From UBA1444 sp964601085 (GTDB taxonomy: Bacteria > Bacillota > Negativicutes > UBA1444), in contig CAZRLN010000070.1 in assembly GCA_964601085.1 (NCBI GenBank), positions 1 through 12,847 on the forward strand: a stretch of 12,847 nucleotides of DNA, read 5' to 3'. Position numbers and translations under genes: made by a program. This document shows positions 6,304 through 12,847 of the stretch, piece by piece; positions within the stretch are counted from its first letter, which is position 1; each line of letters starts with the position of its first letter. The notes under the pieces were generated by a model. The model saw only the letters and a program-made list of their open reading frames with translations. It ran no database searches and was not told the origin of the DNA.

Positions 6304-7935
6304 GTGAAAATTCTGGTGGCCGAAGATAATACCGATTCACGGATTTACTTGGAGCGGATTCTGAAAAACAGCGGTTATGAAGTGGAAAGTGCGGAAAACG
6401 GCCGATTGGCCTGGGACAAGGCTCGTAGATTCCCGCCCGGTCTGGTTATTTCCGACATTCTGATGCCGGAAGTGGATGGATTTGCTCTGTGCCGTCAATG
6501 GAAAAGCGATGAAACCCTGCGGGAGATTCCGTTTATTTTCTATACCGCCACCTACACGGACAGCAAGGACGAAGCGCTGGCGCTGAATCTGGGGGCGGAC
6601 CGGTTCGTCATCAAACCGCAGCCGCCAGAGATTCTATTGCGGATTATCCGCGAGGTGCTGGATGCGGCCGGCGACAAAGCGGACAGAGCGGACCTGCCCA
6701 GCGATACTTTTTTTGAACAGTACAACAGCGCGTTGTTCCGCAAGCTGGAGCAGAAAGTCCGGGATCTGGAGCAGGAAGTCGAGAAGCGCACGAAAATGGA
6801 GGCGGCCATCCTGCGGGACGCCGAGATCGCCCGACAGCTTCAGGAGGCATTGCTGACGCCGCCGCCGGACACTCCGTTCATCGAGACGGCGGCGGTCTAC
6901 CAACCGGGGCTCTATGTGGGCGGCGACCTGTATTACCTGGACTGGCGCCAGGACGGCAAACGCCTGCGGGGATTCTTGTTCGCCGCGATGGGGCAGGGAA
7001 TGAGCCGGGCTCTGTATGCGGCCGCCGTGCATGTGATGCTGCGGGAAATCAGCGCCAGCGACTTGCCGCTGGGCGAGCAGGTGCGATTACTGAACCGCCG
7101 GGTTCGCCAGTATTTCGGCCTCGGGATGGTCCCGCGCGGAATTGCTTTCGAGCTTGATCTGGAAACGCGGCAACTGCGGTGGGTGAATGCGGGAATCAAC
7201 AAATTCTGGCTTGCCGGCGGCGTCAACGCCGGTCAGGTCGACCACGCGGATTTTTCGACGAAAAATTATCCGGAGGAGTTACTGGCCACACAGGTTCTGC
7301 CGATCGCTTCGGGCGACACGTTCTATTTCTGCACGACTCGGGCTGCTGCCCTGCTGTCGGCGCAGCCCGATCCGTCTTTAGGGCAGTTTCCGGTGATGGT
7401 GGAGCGACTGCGTGCGGCGGCGGCGACTACAGGCGGCGAACAGGATCTGCTCGCCGTCTGTCTCCGGGTCCGCTGCTTGCCGGCAAGGGCGGAGCAGCAG
7501 GGACGGTGGCCGCGTATCTTCCGGTTTGGCAACTATGCCGATTATCAGCGTTTTCGCGGCGAGATCGCCAAAGTTTTGGCGGATGCCACCGGGTTGGCTC
7601 ATTCTTTTCCCGAAGTGGCGGTCAACGAAGCCCTGGCCAACGCGTTGGAGTGTAGAGACGGGGTAGCTCGCCCGCATCAGGTCCGCCTTCGTTTCAACGC
7701 GGTGGGCACGCGTCTGATTGTCCGCGTAAAATCGACCCGCATGGGATTTGCCGGCAATGCCGCCCTGCAGCGTCTGAAAGCGCACCCGGAAGACATGTTC
7801 GCGTTTGGCGGCAGCGAGGCGATGGGGCGGGGGATCCCGCTGATGTTGAGTTTATCCGATAAGATGGTCTACAACTCGGATGGTACGGAGGTGTTGTTGG
7901 CTTGGAGGCTCGGCGAAGCAGCAGGAGAACACTGA
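6304..7935 (+). CDS. Response regulator with degenerate PP2C (SpoIIE-like) and HATPase domains
   Basis: The 543-residue protein has a receiver domain (1-120) with acidic pair Glu7/Asp8, phospho-acceptor Asp51, Thr81 and Lys104 all present. A helical, probably coiled-coil linker follows (about 138-183), then a PP2C/SpoIIE-like domain (about 185-390) and a GHKL ATPase-like domain (about 400-537). The same architecture is known from HsbR of Pseudomonas and CrsR of Shewanella, which control anti-sigma partner switches. In the PP2C part GGD (Asp208) and Asp381 remain, but the DxxGHG position reads AAMGQG (227-232) and the TDG position reads TTR (344-346), so phosphatase activity is doubtful. The ATPase part keeps the N-box NEALANALE (Asn446) and GRGIPLM (508-514) but not the usual DxGxGF. 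The start is GTG with AGGGGGTGA upstream. It overlaps the next gene. Confidence 0.88.
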   Translation: MKILVAEDNTDSRIYLERILKNSGYEVESAENGRLAWDKARRFPPGLVISDILMPEVDGFALCRQWKSDETLREIPFIFYTATYTDSKDEALALNLGADRFVIKPQPPEILLRIIREVLDAAGDKADRADLPSDTFFEQYNSALFRKLEQKVRDLEQEVEKRTKMEAAILRDAEIARQLQEALLTPPPDTPFIETAAVYQPGLYVGGDLYYLDWRQDGKRLRGFLFAAMGQGMSRALYAAAVHVMLREISASDLPLGEQVRLLNRRVRQYFGLGMVPRGIAFELDLETRQLRWVNAGINKFWLAGGVNAGQVDHADFSTKNYPEELLATQVLPIASGDTFYFCTTRAAALLSAQPDPSLGQFPVMVERLRAAAATTGGEQDLLAVCLRVRCLPARAEQQGRWPRIFRFGNYADYQRFRGEIAKVLADATGLAHSFPEVAVNEALANALECRDGVARPHQVRLRFNAVGTRLIVRVKSTRMGFAGNAALQRLKAHPEDMFAFGGSEAMGRGIPLMLSLSDKMVYNSDGTEVLLAWRLGEAAGEH

Positions 7936-9413
7936 AGCTGAGAAAGCGCCGCGATTACAGCGCTGACTGCTGCTCGGACCGCTATGCCCTGCTGCAGGAA
8001 CTGGCCAGCATTGTGGAGCAGGCGACGGACTGCATCATCCGCACCGATCCGGAGCTTAACATTACCTATATGAACCGGGCGGCGGAAAATCTCACCGGCT
8101 ACACGCTGGCGGAGGTTTGGGGGAAAAAACCGGGTCTTTTCAGTTCCCGGCCGGCGGATGAAGCGCTGCATCTTCAGGAATATGACGAGATCCGCAGCCG
8201 CCGGACGACCGAGATGGAATTCGTCAACCGGCGAAAGAACGGCGGGGACTACATGGTCAAAGCCGCCATCTTTCCCATCCTGGACGACGCGGGAGAGTTG
8301 GTCGGCTATGTCGAGTTCCTTCAGGACAGCACCGAACGCAAAAAAACGGAGCGGGAGCTGCGGGAGCGGGAAGAACTCTATCACGCACTGCTGATGCAGT
8401 CCCATGACGCGATTGCCCTATTGGATACGGAAACGCTGAACCTCGTGGAAGTCAATCCCCGGTTCGAAGCGCTGACCGGCTACCGGCAGGCGGTCGATGC
8501 GATGCTGGAAGTGTTGGATCTGTTCGAGGATTCCCGCGAAAACAAGCAGCGGGTCTTCCAGCAACTGATGACGGACGGGGCGTTGCCGTCCGAGGTCCGG
8601 CTGATGCGGACGCGGGACGGGCGGCGTCTGTATGTCGAGCGCGCGGCCAGCCTGGTCCGGGTGGCGGATCGCAGCTATCTGCTCCTCAACTTGCGGGATA
8701 TCACCGCGGAGATGATCCGGCGGCGGGAGATGGACCAGGAACTGGCGCTGGCGACCCAGGTGCAGCGCGCCCTGCTGTCGGAGGTTCCCCGGTCCGAAGC
8801 GTTCCGGATCGAAACGCTGTTCGCGCCGGCGGGCTTTGTCAGCGGGGATGTGTACCACTTGGAGTGGAACGAACAGACCCGCCTCCTGCGGGGCTATCTG
8901 CTCGACATCACCGGCCACGGCCTGGCGTCGGCGCTGCAGACCGCCGCCGTCAACGTGCTGTTGCACGAGGTGATGGATTTGCCGGAAAAACTGTCGGTTT
9001 CCGACCAACTCGGCTGGCTGAACCAGCGGATTTTCCGCTATATCGACGAAACATCCTTTGCAGCGGCGATCGCCTTCGAAATGGATTTCGCGCAAGGACA
9101 GTTCTGCTATGCCGCCGCTGGAATTACGGATTTTTTGTTCAACCGGGAGCGGATCTCGACGCCGGGACTGTTTCTGGGCATCGACCGCCGGGAAACCTAC
9201 GAAACGGCCTGCATTTCCTTTGCGGAAGGCGATTCGGTGTGTTTCATGACCGATGGGATTACCGATGTGCTGACGGCGGAGGAGAGATGGGGCCGACTGA
9301 CGGCGACGGAGATCTGCCGCCGGTTCGACGAAAAACGGCAAGCCGGGAGCCTCAAGGATGACGCGACCGGCATCTGTATCACGGCGCTGAAATCGGCGAC
9401 CAAACTTCGATAG
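7902..9413 (+). CDS. PAS-PAS-PP2C (SpoIIE/RsbU-type) serine phosphatase
   Basis: The 503-residue protein has no membrane segment and should be a cytoplasmic sensor-phosphatase. PAS domain 1 spans about 28-147 (RTDPELNITYMNRAAENLTGY, closing with a PAC-like end before STERKK), PAS domain 2 about 155-268, then a helical joint and a PP2C domain (about 300-498). All PP2C metal ligands are present: SGD (Asp316), LLDITGHG (Asp335), MTDGITD (Asp451) and KDDAT (Asp487). It should be an active phosphatase that dephosphorylates an anti-sigma-factor antagonist in response to a PAS-sensed signal; the target is not in the window. The likely start is TTG at 7902, preceded by GGAGG, giving a 34-bp overlap with the upstream gene. 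A start a few codons later cannot be excluded, since the first 20 residues are basic and not domain-like. Confidence 0.88.
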   Translation: MEARRSSRRTLKLRKRRDYSADCCSDRYALLQELASIVEQATDCIIRTDPELNITYMNRAAENLTGYTLAEVWGKKPGLFSSRPADEALHLQEYDEIRSRRTTEMEFVNRRKNGGDYMVKAAIFPILDDAGELVGYVEFLQDSTERKKTERELREREELYHALLMQSHDAIALLDTETLNLVEVNPRFEALTGYRQAVDAMLEVLDLFEDSRENKQRVFQQLMTDGALPSEVRLMRTRDGRRLYVERAASLVRVADRSYLLLNLRDITAEMIRRREMDQELALATQVQRALLSEVPRSEAFRIETLFAPAGFVSGDVYHLEWNEQTRLLRGYLLDITGHGLASALQTAAVNVLLHEVMDLPEKLSVSDQLGWLNQRIFRYIDETSFAAAIAFEMDFAQGQFCYAAAGITDFLFNRERISTPGLFLGIDRRETYETACISFAEGDSVCFMTDGITDVLTAEERWGRLTATEICRRFDEKRQAGSLKDDATGICITALKSATKLR

Positions 9414-9445
9414 AGAAAAAAGGAACGCGATTCGGGAGGAACATC

Positions 9446-9859
9446 ATGTGGGTTGCCTATGCACTGCTGTCCGCTTTGTTTGCGGCATTGACCTCGATTC
9501 TGGCCAAGATCGGCATTGAGGGGGTGAACTCGAACCTGGCCACGGCGATCCGCACCGTTGTGGTGTTGGTGATGGCCTGGGGCATCGTCCTGGTGACAGG
9601 CACGCATAGCCAGATCGGCGACATCGGCCGGAAAAGCTGGTTGTTTTTGATCCTGTCGGGGTTCGCGACAGGATTTTCCTGGTTGTTTTACTTCAAAGCG
9701 CTGCAGATGGGGGACGCCTCGAAAGTTGTGCCGATCGACAAGTTCAGCGTGGTGATCAGCATGGTGCTGGCGTTTGTGGTCCTGAAGGAAGCGGCGACCA
9801 TGAAAACCATCATCGGCGGCGTTTTTATCACCATCGGCACTCTGGTGCTGATTTTCTGA
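9446..9859 (+). CDS. EamA/DMT-family small membrane protein
   Basis: The 137-residue protein is almost wholly hydrophobic, with about five predicted membrane helices (2-22, 32-53, 66-88, 93-113, 118-137). This is one EamA unit, half the size of the usual ten-helix drug/metabolite transporter, so it would work as a dimer as small EmrE-like members do. The segment GFSWLFYFKALQMGDASKV (76-94) is characteristic of EamA units. The substrate is unknown. The ATG has GGGAGG 7 nt upstream. It follows the PAS-PP2C gene by 32 bp and precedes the exported protein by 26 bp, so it is probably co-transcribed with both. Confidence 0.85.
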   Translation: MWVAYALLSALFAALTSILAKIGIEGVNSNLATAIRTVVVLVMAWGIVLVTGTHSQIGDIGRKSWLFLILSGFATGFSWLFYFKALQMGDASKVVPIDKFSVVISMVLAFVVLKEAATMKTIIGGVFITIGTLVLIF

Positions 9860-9885
9860 CAAAACATCGACAGGAGGGAATCGAT

Positions 9886-10761
9886 ATGGGCAACAGGCGG
9901 TTTTGGACGGTTCTGATCTGCGTGACGCTTCTGCTGGCCGGATCGGCGGGAGCGGTTCTTGCGGCCGGCGATTTGTCGGCGGAGCACAACCTGGCGTATT
10001 CGCTGGCAGACGGCAACCGGGGCGACCGGTTCGCGATCACGGCCGACGGCAAGGGGCGGGTGGCGCTGACGGTTCCGTTCATCAGCGGCGGCTGCATCGC
10101 CGTCAATGAACTGAAGATCCTGTCCATCACGACGGCCGACGACGGCCTGCGGACGGTGAACCTGCTCTGGAACAGCGACCACGGCGCGCCCTGCAAGGCG
10201 GCGATCCCCATGAATCTGAAAGCCGGTTTCGATCTGAAAGAGGCGGGGCGCTACCGGGTCCGGCTTTGGGAGACGATGACGGTGAACAGCAAGCAGTTCC
10301 GGCTCGCCGGGGAGCGCGAGATCGTGATCGGGGCCGGGACGGGGAACAAGTCCCTGCCGGCGGGCGATCCGGCGGATCTTCTGATGCGGGAGAAAGAGGC
10401 CTGTCTGGCGGCGACGATCCGGGCGATCGAGCTGGAAATGGGCCGGGCGCAGGCCAAGCCGATCCGGGAACGGCTGCAGCGCGACCTGGCGGAGTACCGG
10501 GCCAAAGCCGCCGCGGACTACACGTTGCCGGAAAAGATCGTGGAAACGGCCTGGGTGGAAACGGCGGCCGGCGACAATACGAGCCTGTATGTGGAAAATA
10601 TGACGAAGTCGGGGCCGTGGTATCACCTGGCCGGCATTGTCGGCGGCGACTATGGGCAGCTGAAGCCGCAAACGAAAGCCACGGTCGCCTATTATAAAGT
10701 CTATCCACGGGCATATTGGCACATGGCCAGCGCCTATGTCTGCGTGGCGGAAGTGAAATAG
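9886..10761 (+). CDS. Exported protein of unknown function
   Basis: I do not recognise this 291-residue protein. It starts with a signal peptide (basic NRR, hydrophobic core 7-20, likely cleavage after AVLAA near residue 27) and has no further membrane segment, so it is probably periplasmic. Residues 28-150 look mostly beta-stranded, with two cysteines (70 and 103) that could form a disulfide. Residues 162-212 look helical and charged. Residues 215-291 return to short strands with many aromatic residues (WYHLAG, VAYYKVYPRAYWHM). Cys286 sits near the C-terminus. The ATG has AGGAGGG about 8 nt upstream. The stop codon lies 5 bp before the GTG of the Crp/Fnr gene, so the two are probably translated together. 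Confidence 0.8.
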   Translation: MGNRRFWTVLICVTLLLAGSAGAVLAAGDLSAEHNLAYSLADGNRGDRFAITADGKGRVALTVPFISGGCIAVNELKILSITTADDGLRTVNLLWNSDHGAPCKAAIPMNLKAGFDLKEAGRYRVRLWETMTVNSKQFRLAGEREIVIGAGTGNKSLPAGDPADLLMREKEACLAATIRAIELEMGRAQAKPIRERLQRDLAEYRAKAAADYTLPEKIVETAWVETAAGDNTSLYVENMTKSGPWYHLAGIVGGDYGQLKPQTKATVAYYKVYPRAYWHMASAYVCVAEVK

Positions 10762-10766
10762 CGGCT

Positions 10767-11465
10767 GTGAAACACAGCGGGCCGGAGTTCTCCCATCTGC
10801 GCAAACTGCCGGTGTTCGAAGACCTCGATCCCGACGACCTGGCGGCGATCCACCGGATCACCGCCGAGCGCCGCTATGACCGGAACCAGCCGATTTTTGA
10901 AGATGGCGGGCCGGGCGAGGGGTTTCATTACATCCGGAGCGGCAAAGTGAAGATCGTCAAAGTTTCGGCGGACGGGAAAGAACATATCCTCAACATTCTG
11001 GGACCCGGCGAGGTCTTCGCCGAGGTGCTGCTATTCAATGATGCGCCGTATCCGGCCGGCGCCGTCGCCGTGGAGGACTCGGTCGTCGGCGTGATCCGGA
11101 ACCGGGAGCTGGAATCCTTGCTCGTCGCGTATCCGAAGATTGCGGTCCATATCATCCGGGTCATGAGCAAAAAGCTCCAGTACATCCAGTCCCGGGTCAA
11201 GCTGCTGGCCCTGGCGGACAGCCAGGCCAAGATCGCCCAGGCGCTCGACCATCTGGTGGAGCGCTATGGCCGACGGACGCAGCGCGGCTGGGAAGTCACG
11301 CTGGAAATCAACCGGCAGGATCTGGCGAACATGGCCGGAACGACCCGGGAAACAGTGAGCCGGGTGTTCCGGACCCTGAAGGACGAAGGCGTGATCGAAG
11401 ACGAAGAGCGGCGTCTGGTGGTATTGGACCGGGAACGCTTGCGGGCGTTTTTCGAAGAGAGCTGA
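10767..11465 (+). CDS. Crp/Fnr-family transcriptional regulator
   Basis: The 232-residue length is normal for the family. An N-terminal cyclic-nucleotide-binding-type beta barrel (about 8-125) leads through a long dimerisation helix (about 126-150) to a C-terminal winged helix (about 155-228). The recognition helix GTTRETVSR (191-199) has Arg194, Glu195 and Arg199 at the positions of CRP Arg180, Glu181 and Arg185, which contact TGTGA; Ser198 is Fnr-like. The effector pocket reads GEVFAEVLLFNDAPYPAGAV (81-100), so the arginine and serine that hold the cAMP phosphate are missing. There is no cysteine anywhere, which rules out an Fnr-type iron-sulfur cluster. The start is GTG with only a weak Shine-Dalgarno, probably coupled to the gene 5 bp upstream; longer frames begin inside that gene. 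A matching operator lies just downstream at 11524-11539. Confidence 0.93.
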   Translation: MKHSGPEFSHLRKLPVFEDLDPDDLAAIHRITAERRYDRNQPIFEDGGPGEGFHYIRSGKVKIVKVSADGKEHILNILGPGEVFAEVLLFNDAPYPAGAVAVEDSVVGVIRNRELESLLVAYPKIAVHIIRVMSKKLQYIQSRVKLLALADSQAKIAQALDHLVERYGRRTQRGWEVTLEINRQDLANMAGTTRETVSRVFRTLKDEGVIEDEERRLVVLDRERLRAFFEES

Positions 11466-11482
11466 CAGAGGATAAAAAGAGC

Positions 11483-11518
11483 ACGGGGTTTTCGCAGAGC
11501 GGAGATCCCGTTTTTTTT
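11483..11518 (+). terminator. Rho-independent terminator after the Crp/Fnr gene
   Basis: A 13-bp stem (11483-11495 with 11499-11511, three of the pairs G-U) closes an AGA triloop and runs into eight T (11511-11518). It lies 17 bp after the stop codon and separates the long plus-strand run from the operator and promoter that follow. Confidence 0.93.
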
Positions 11519-11523
11519 CTGCG

Positions 11524-11539
11524 TGTGATTTATATCACA
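11524..11539. promoter_or_regulatory. Crp/Fnr-family operator, TGTGA-N6-TCACA
   Basis: TGTGATTTATATCACA has perfect 6-bp arms around a 4-bp centre and matches the E. coli CRP consensus core in full. Its centre is 41.5 bp upstream of the start site predicted from the -10 box at 11561-11566, which is the class II activation position. The Crp/Fnr protein encoded immediately upstream carries the residues expected to read this sequence. Confidence 0.85.
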
Positions 11540-11560
11540 GCCATTTCTTGTTCCAGCCGT

Positions 11561-11566
11561 TATGAT
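11561..11566 (+). promoter_or_regulatory. -10 box of an activator-dependent promoter
   Basis: TATGAT matches TATAAT at five of six bases. The hexamer 17 bp upstream (CAGCCA, 11538-11543) bears no resemblance to a -35 box, as is common when an activator occupies that position. The predicted start is near 11573, giving a leader of about 34 nt before the ATG. Confidence 0.65.
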
Positions 11567-11606
11567 AAAAGCAACGAGAGCAAATTTAACGCCATTGGAG
11601 GAATGA

Positions 11607-12575
11607 ATGATGTTGCCAAAGGGAGCCAATCTGCAGAAAATTCGCAACGGAGTCAAAACCTACGCCGTCACCCCCCACCTGCCCGGCGGGTTTGTGAAGC
11701 CGGAAACGTTGGAAAAATACGCCCAGGTGGCCCGAAAATACCACGGCACCCTGAAACTGACCTCGGCGCAGCGCATCATGATCACCGGGTTGCGGGACGA
11801 AGACATCGACGCCGTCTGGGAGGAGCTCGGCATGCAACCGGCGATGGGTTTCGCCAATTGCGTCCGCAGCGTCAAGATCTGCCCGGGCACGGCGTTCTGC
11901 AAACGCGGCAAGCAGGACAGCGTCAAGCTGGGCCTGGAACTGGACCGCCGCTACATCAAGAAGGAAATGCCGTCCCGGATGAAGTTTGGCGTGTCCGGCT
12001 GCCCGAACTCCTGCGCCGAGTCGGTGATCAAGGATGTCGGCGTCATCGGCACCGACGCCGGCTGGGACGTCTATGTCGGCGGCAGCGCCGGCTCGCATCC
12101 ACGCCTGGCCGACAAATTGATCGGTGGCCTGAATTATGACGATACCCTGCGGCTCATCGACATCGTGGTCCGTTACTATCAGAAGCACGCCGATATCGAG
12201 CGGGTCGGCCAGTTCATCGACCGGATCGGCTTCGACAAGTTCCGGCGGGATGTGCTGGCGGAGTTTGAAAACGGCGCGAACGCCGGGCCGGAGACGACCG
12301 TGCCGGTGGCGCAGGCGGAGCGGCTGACAGCGGCGCCGGCGGCGTTGACGGAAGGGACGTTGGTGCTGGGCGATCCGCTCACACCGGACAGTGTGGTCGC
12401 CGACGTCATCCGCGTCTATCCGCAGACCATCCCGATCTTGCGCGGTTTCGGCATGGGCTGCCTCGGCTGCCCCTCGTCGACGGGTGAGCCCCTCACCAAG
12501 GCGGCGGATATCCACGGGATCGACGTCAACGAACTGGTGACGGCCTTGAATCAAGTCGCATTGGGAGGAAAATAA
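11607..12575 (+). CDS. Small siroheme/[4Fe-4S] sulfite/nitrite reductase-like protein with C-terminal DUF1858
   Basis: The 322-residue protein has a single-module siroheme reductase core (about 1-220): a ferredoxin-like half (10-78) and a cluster-binding half with C-x5-C (CPGTAFC, Cys92 and Cys98) and C-x3-C (CPNSC, Cys132 and Cys136), the ligand pattern of the siroheme-coupled [4Fe-4S] centre. The core matches the size of low-molecular-weight assimilatory-type sulfite reductases such as the one of Desulfovibrio vulgaris. A linker rich in Ala and Pro (about 222-250) leads to a DUF1858 domain (about 254-318) with GMGCLGCP (Cys285, Cys288). Sulfite and nitrite cannot be told apart as substrates by eye. 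GGAGG lies 5 nt before the ATG at 11607 and 8 nt before the next in-frame ATG at 11610; either may be used. Expression is probably driven by the Crp-type promoter upstream. Confidence 0.88.
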   Translation: MMLPKGANLQKIRNGVKTYAVTPHLPGGFVKPETLEKYAQVARKYHGTLKLTSAQRIMITGLRDEDIDAVWEELGMQPAMGFANCVRSVKICPGTAFCKRGKQDSVKLGLELDRRYIKKEMPSRMKFGVSGCPNSCAESVIKDVGVIGTDAGWDVYVGGSAGSHPRLADKLIGGLNYDDTLRLIDIVVRYYQKHADIERVGQFIDRIGFDKFRRDVLAEFENGANAGPETTVPVAQAERLTAAPAALTEGTLVLGDPLTPDSVVADVIRVYPQTIPILRGFGMGCLGCPSSTGEPLTKAADIHGIDVNELVTALNQVALGGK

Positions 12576-12576
12576 C

Positions 12577-12847
12577 ATGAGCGCATTCATCGGACCGATT
12601 CATTACTGGCTGTACAACAAGATCCGGCTGGTCAACGACCGGCAGGAGTTTCTGGCGGAAAAAGTCGCCGCGATGTGCGGCGAAACCGCGGAAGAGCTGC
12701 GGGAGCAGGTGGCGCAGTCCTATGGGCAACCGCTGCCGGACAAGGATCTGTCGGAACTGATCGAGCATGATAACATCCACGGTTGGCTGCAACGCCAGAT
12801 CAACCTGGCCGAAAGCCGCGAAGCGGCGTTCATCAAGGAACTGCTGG
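12577..12847 (+). CDS. Unrecognised cytoplasmic protein, 3' end cut by the window
   Basis: An open frame of 90 codons runs to the edge of the window. It starts with ATG 1 bp after the siroheme reductase stop, with GGGAGG 8 nt upstream inside that gene's last codons, so translation is coupled. The N-terminus reads MSAFIGPIHYWLYNKIRLVN, with no signal peptide. The rest looks helical and acidic, with two histidines in EHDNIHGW (63-70) and further His9 and Cys34 as possible ligands. I cannot name the family. Position and coupling suggest a partner of the siroheme/DUF1858 protein. Confidence 0.85.
   Translation, partial: MSAFIGPIHYWLYNKIRLVNDRQEFLAEKVAAMCGETAEELREQVAQSYGQPLPDKDLSELIEHDNIHGWLQRQINLAESREAAFIKELL

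Noticed and set aside
8418..9341. A 307-codon minus-strand open frame inside the PAS-PP2C gene
   Set aside because: It is antisense to a domain-rich gene, and its open length is explained by codon bias in GC-rich DNA.
10716..10766. A longer Crp/Fnr protein starting at the TTG at 10716
   Set aside because: The added 17 residues overlap the preceding gene, have no family counterpart and lack a ribosome binding site; the GTG at 10767 gives the normal length.
11525..12139. A plus-strand frame starting inside the Crp-type operator and overlapping the reductase
   Set aside because: It lies in another frame of the reductase gene and its product is Arg/Gly/Pro-rich without a domain.
11586..12590. 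A 334-codon minus-strand open frame covering the siroheme reductase gene
   Set aside because: It is antisense to a protein with the full siroheme cluster motif; the frame would also run across the promoter-proximal region of that gene.

Overview
The window is a GC-rich, gene-dense stretch of bacterial chromosome holding eleven protein genes, one of them cut by the right edge. I see no RNA genes, mobile elements or CRISPR. Strong AGGAGG-type ribosome binding sites, frequent GTG and TTG starts, an anaerobic gene set (flavodoxin/ferredoxin fusion, butyrate-type CoA-transferase, siroheme reductase) and an AsmA-like protein, which is usual in cells with an outer membrane, together suggest an anaerobic diderm Firmicute of the class Negativicutes (Sporomusaceae-like). 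This placement is inference from gene content, not proof.

Layout. Positions 16-55 hold a bidirectional terminator. Four minus-strand genes converge on it with gaps of 12 to 38 bp and look like one operon, read from right to left: a secreted, internally duplicated, degenerate peptidase-MA-like protein; an enoyl-CoA hydratase/isomerase with PaaG-like rather than hydratase-like active-site residues; an EFR1-type flavodoxin/2[4Fe-4S] protein; and an AsmA-like membrane-anchored protein. A 207-bp divergent intergenic region (4714-4920) separates this operon from a plus-strand run: a 4-hydroxybutyrate/butyryl-CoA:acetate CoA-transferase-family enzyme, two adjacent SpoIIE/PP2C-type regulators, a five-helix EamA-type membrane protein, an unrecognised exported protein, and a Crp/Fnr regulator. 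A strong hairpin plus eight T residues at 11483-11518 ends this run.

Downstream lies the best-supported regulatory arrangement of the window. A perfect-arm Crp-type operator, TGTGA-N6-TCACA, sits exactly 41.5 bp upstream of the start site predicted from a TATGAT -10 box with no recognisable -35. This is class II activator geometry. It drives a small siroheme/[4Fe-4S] sulfite/nitrite reductase-like protein fused to a DUF1858 domain, followed 1 bp later by an unrecognised gene that runs off the window. The Crp/Fnr protein encoded just upstream keeps the three recognition-helix residues that read TGTGA in E. coli CRP but lacks the cAMP-phosphate arginine and has no cysteine. It is therefore the natural candidate activator, with an unknown ligand.

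The two PP2C regulators form a partner-switch-like pair. The first (REC, PP2C, HATPase; the HsbR/CrsR architecture) has lost two of the four usual metal-binding aspartates. The second (PAS, PAS, PP2C) keeps all of them. No STAS antagonist, sigma factor or cognate histidine kinase lies in the window, so their target is elsewhere.
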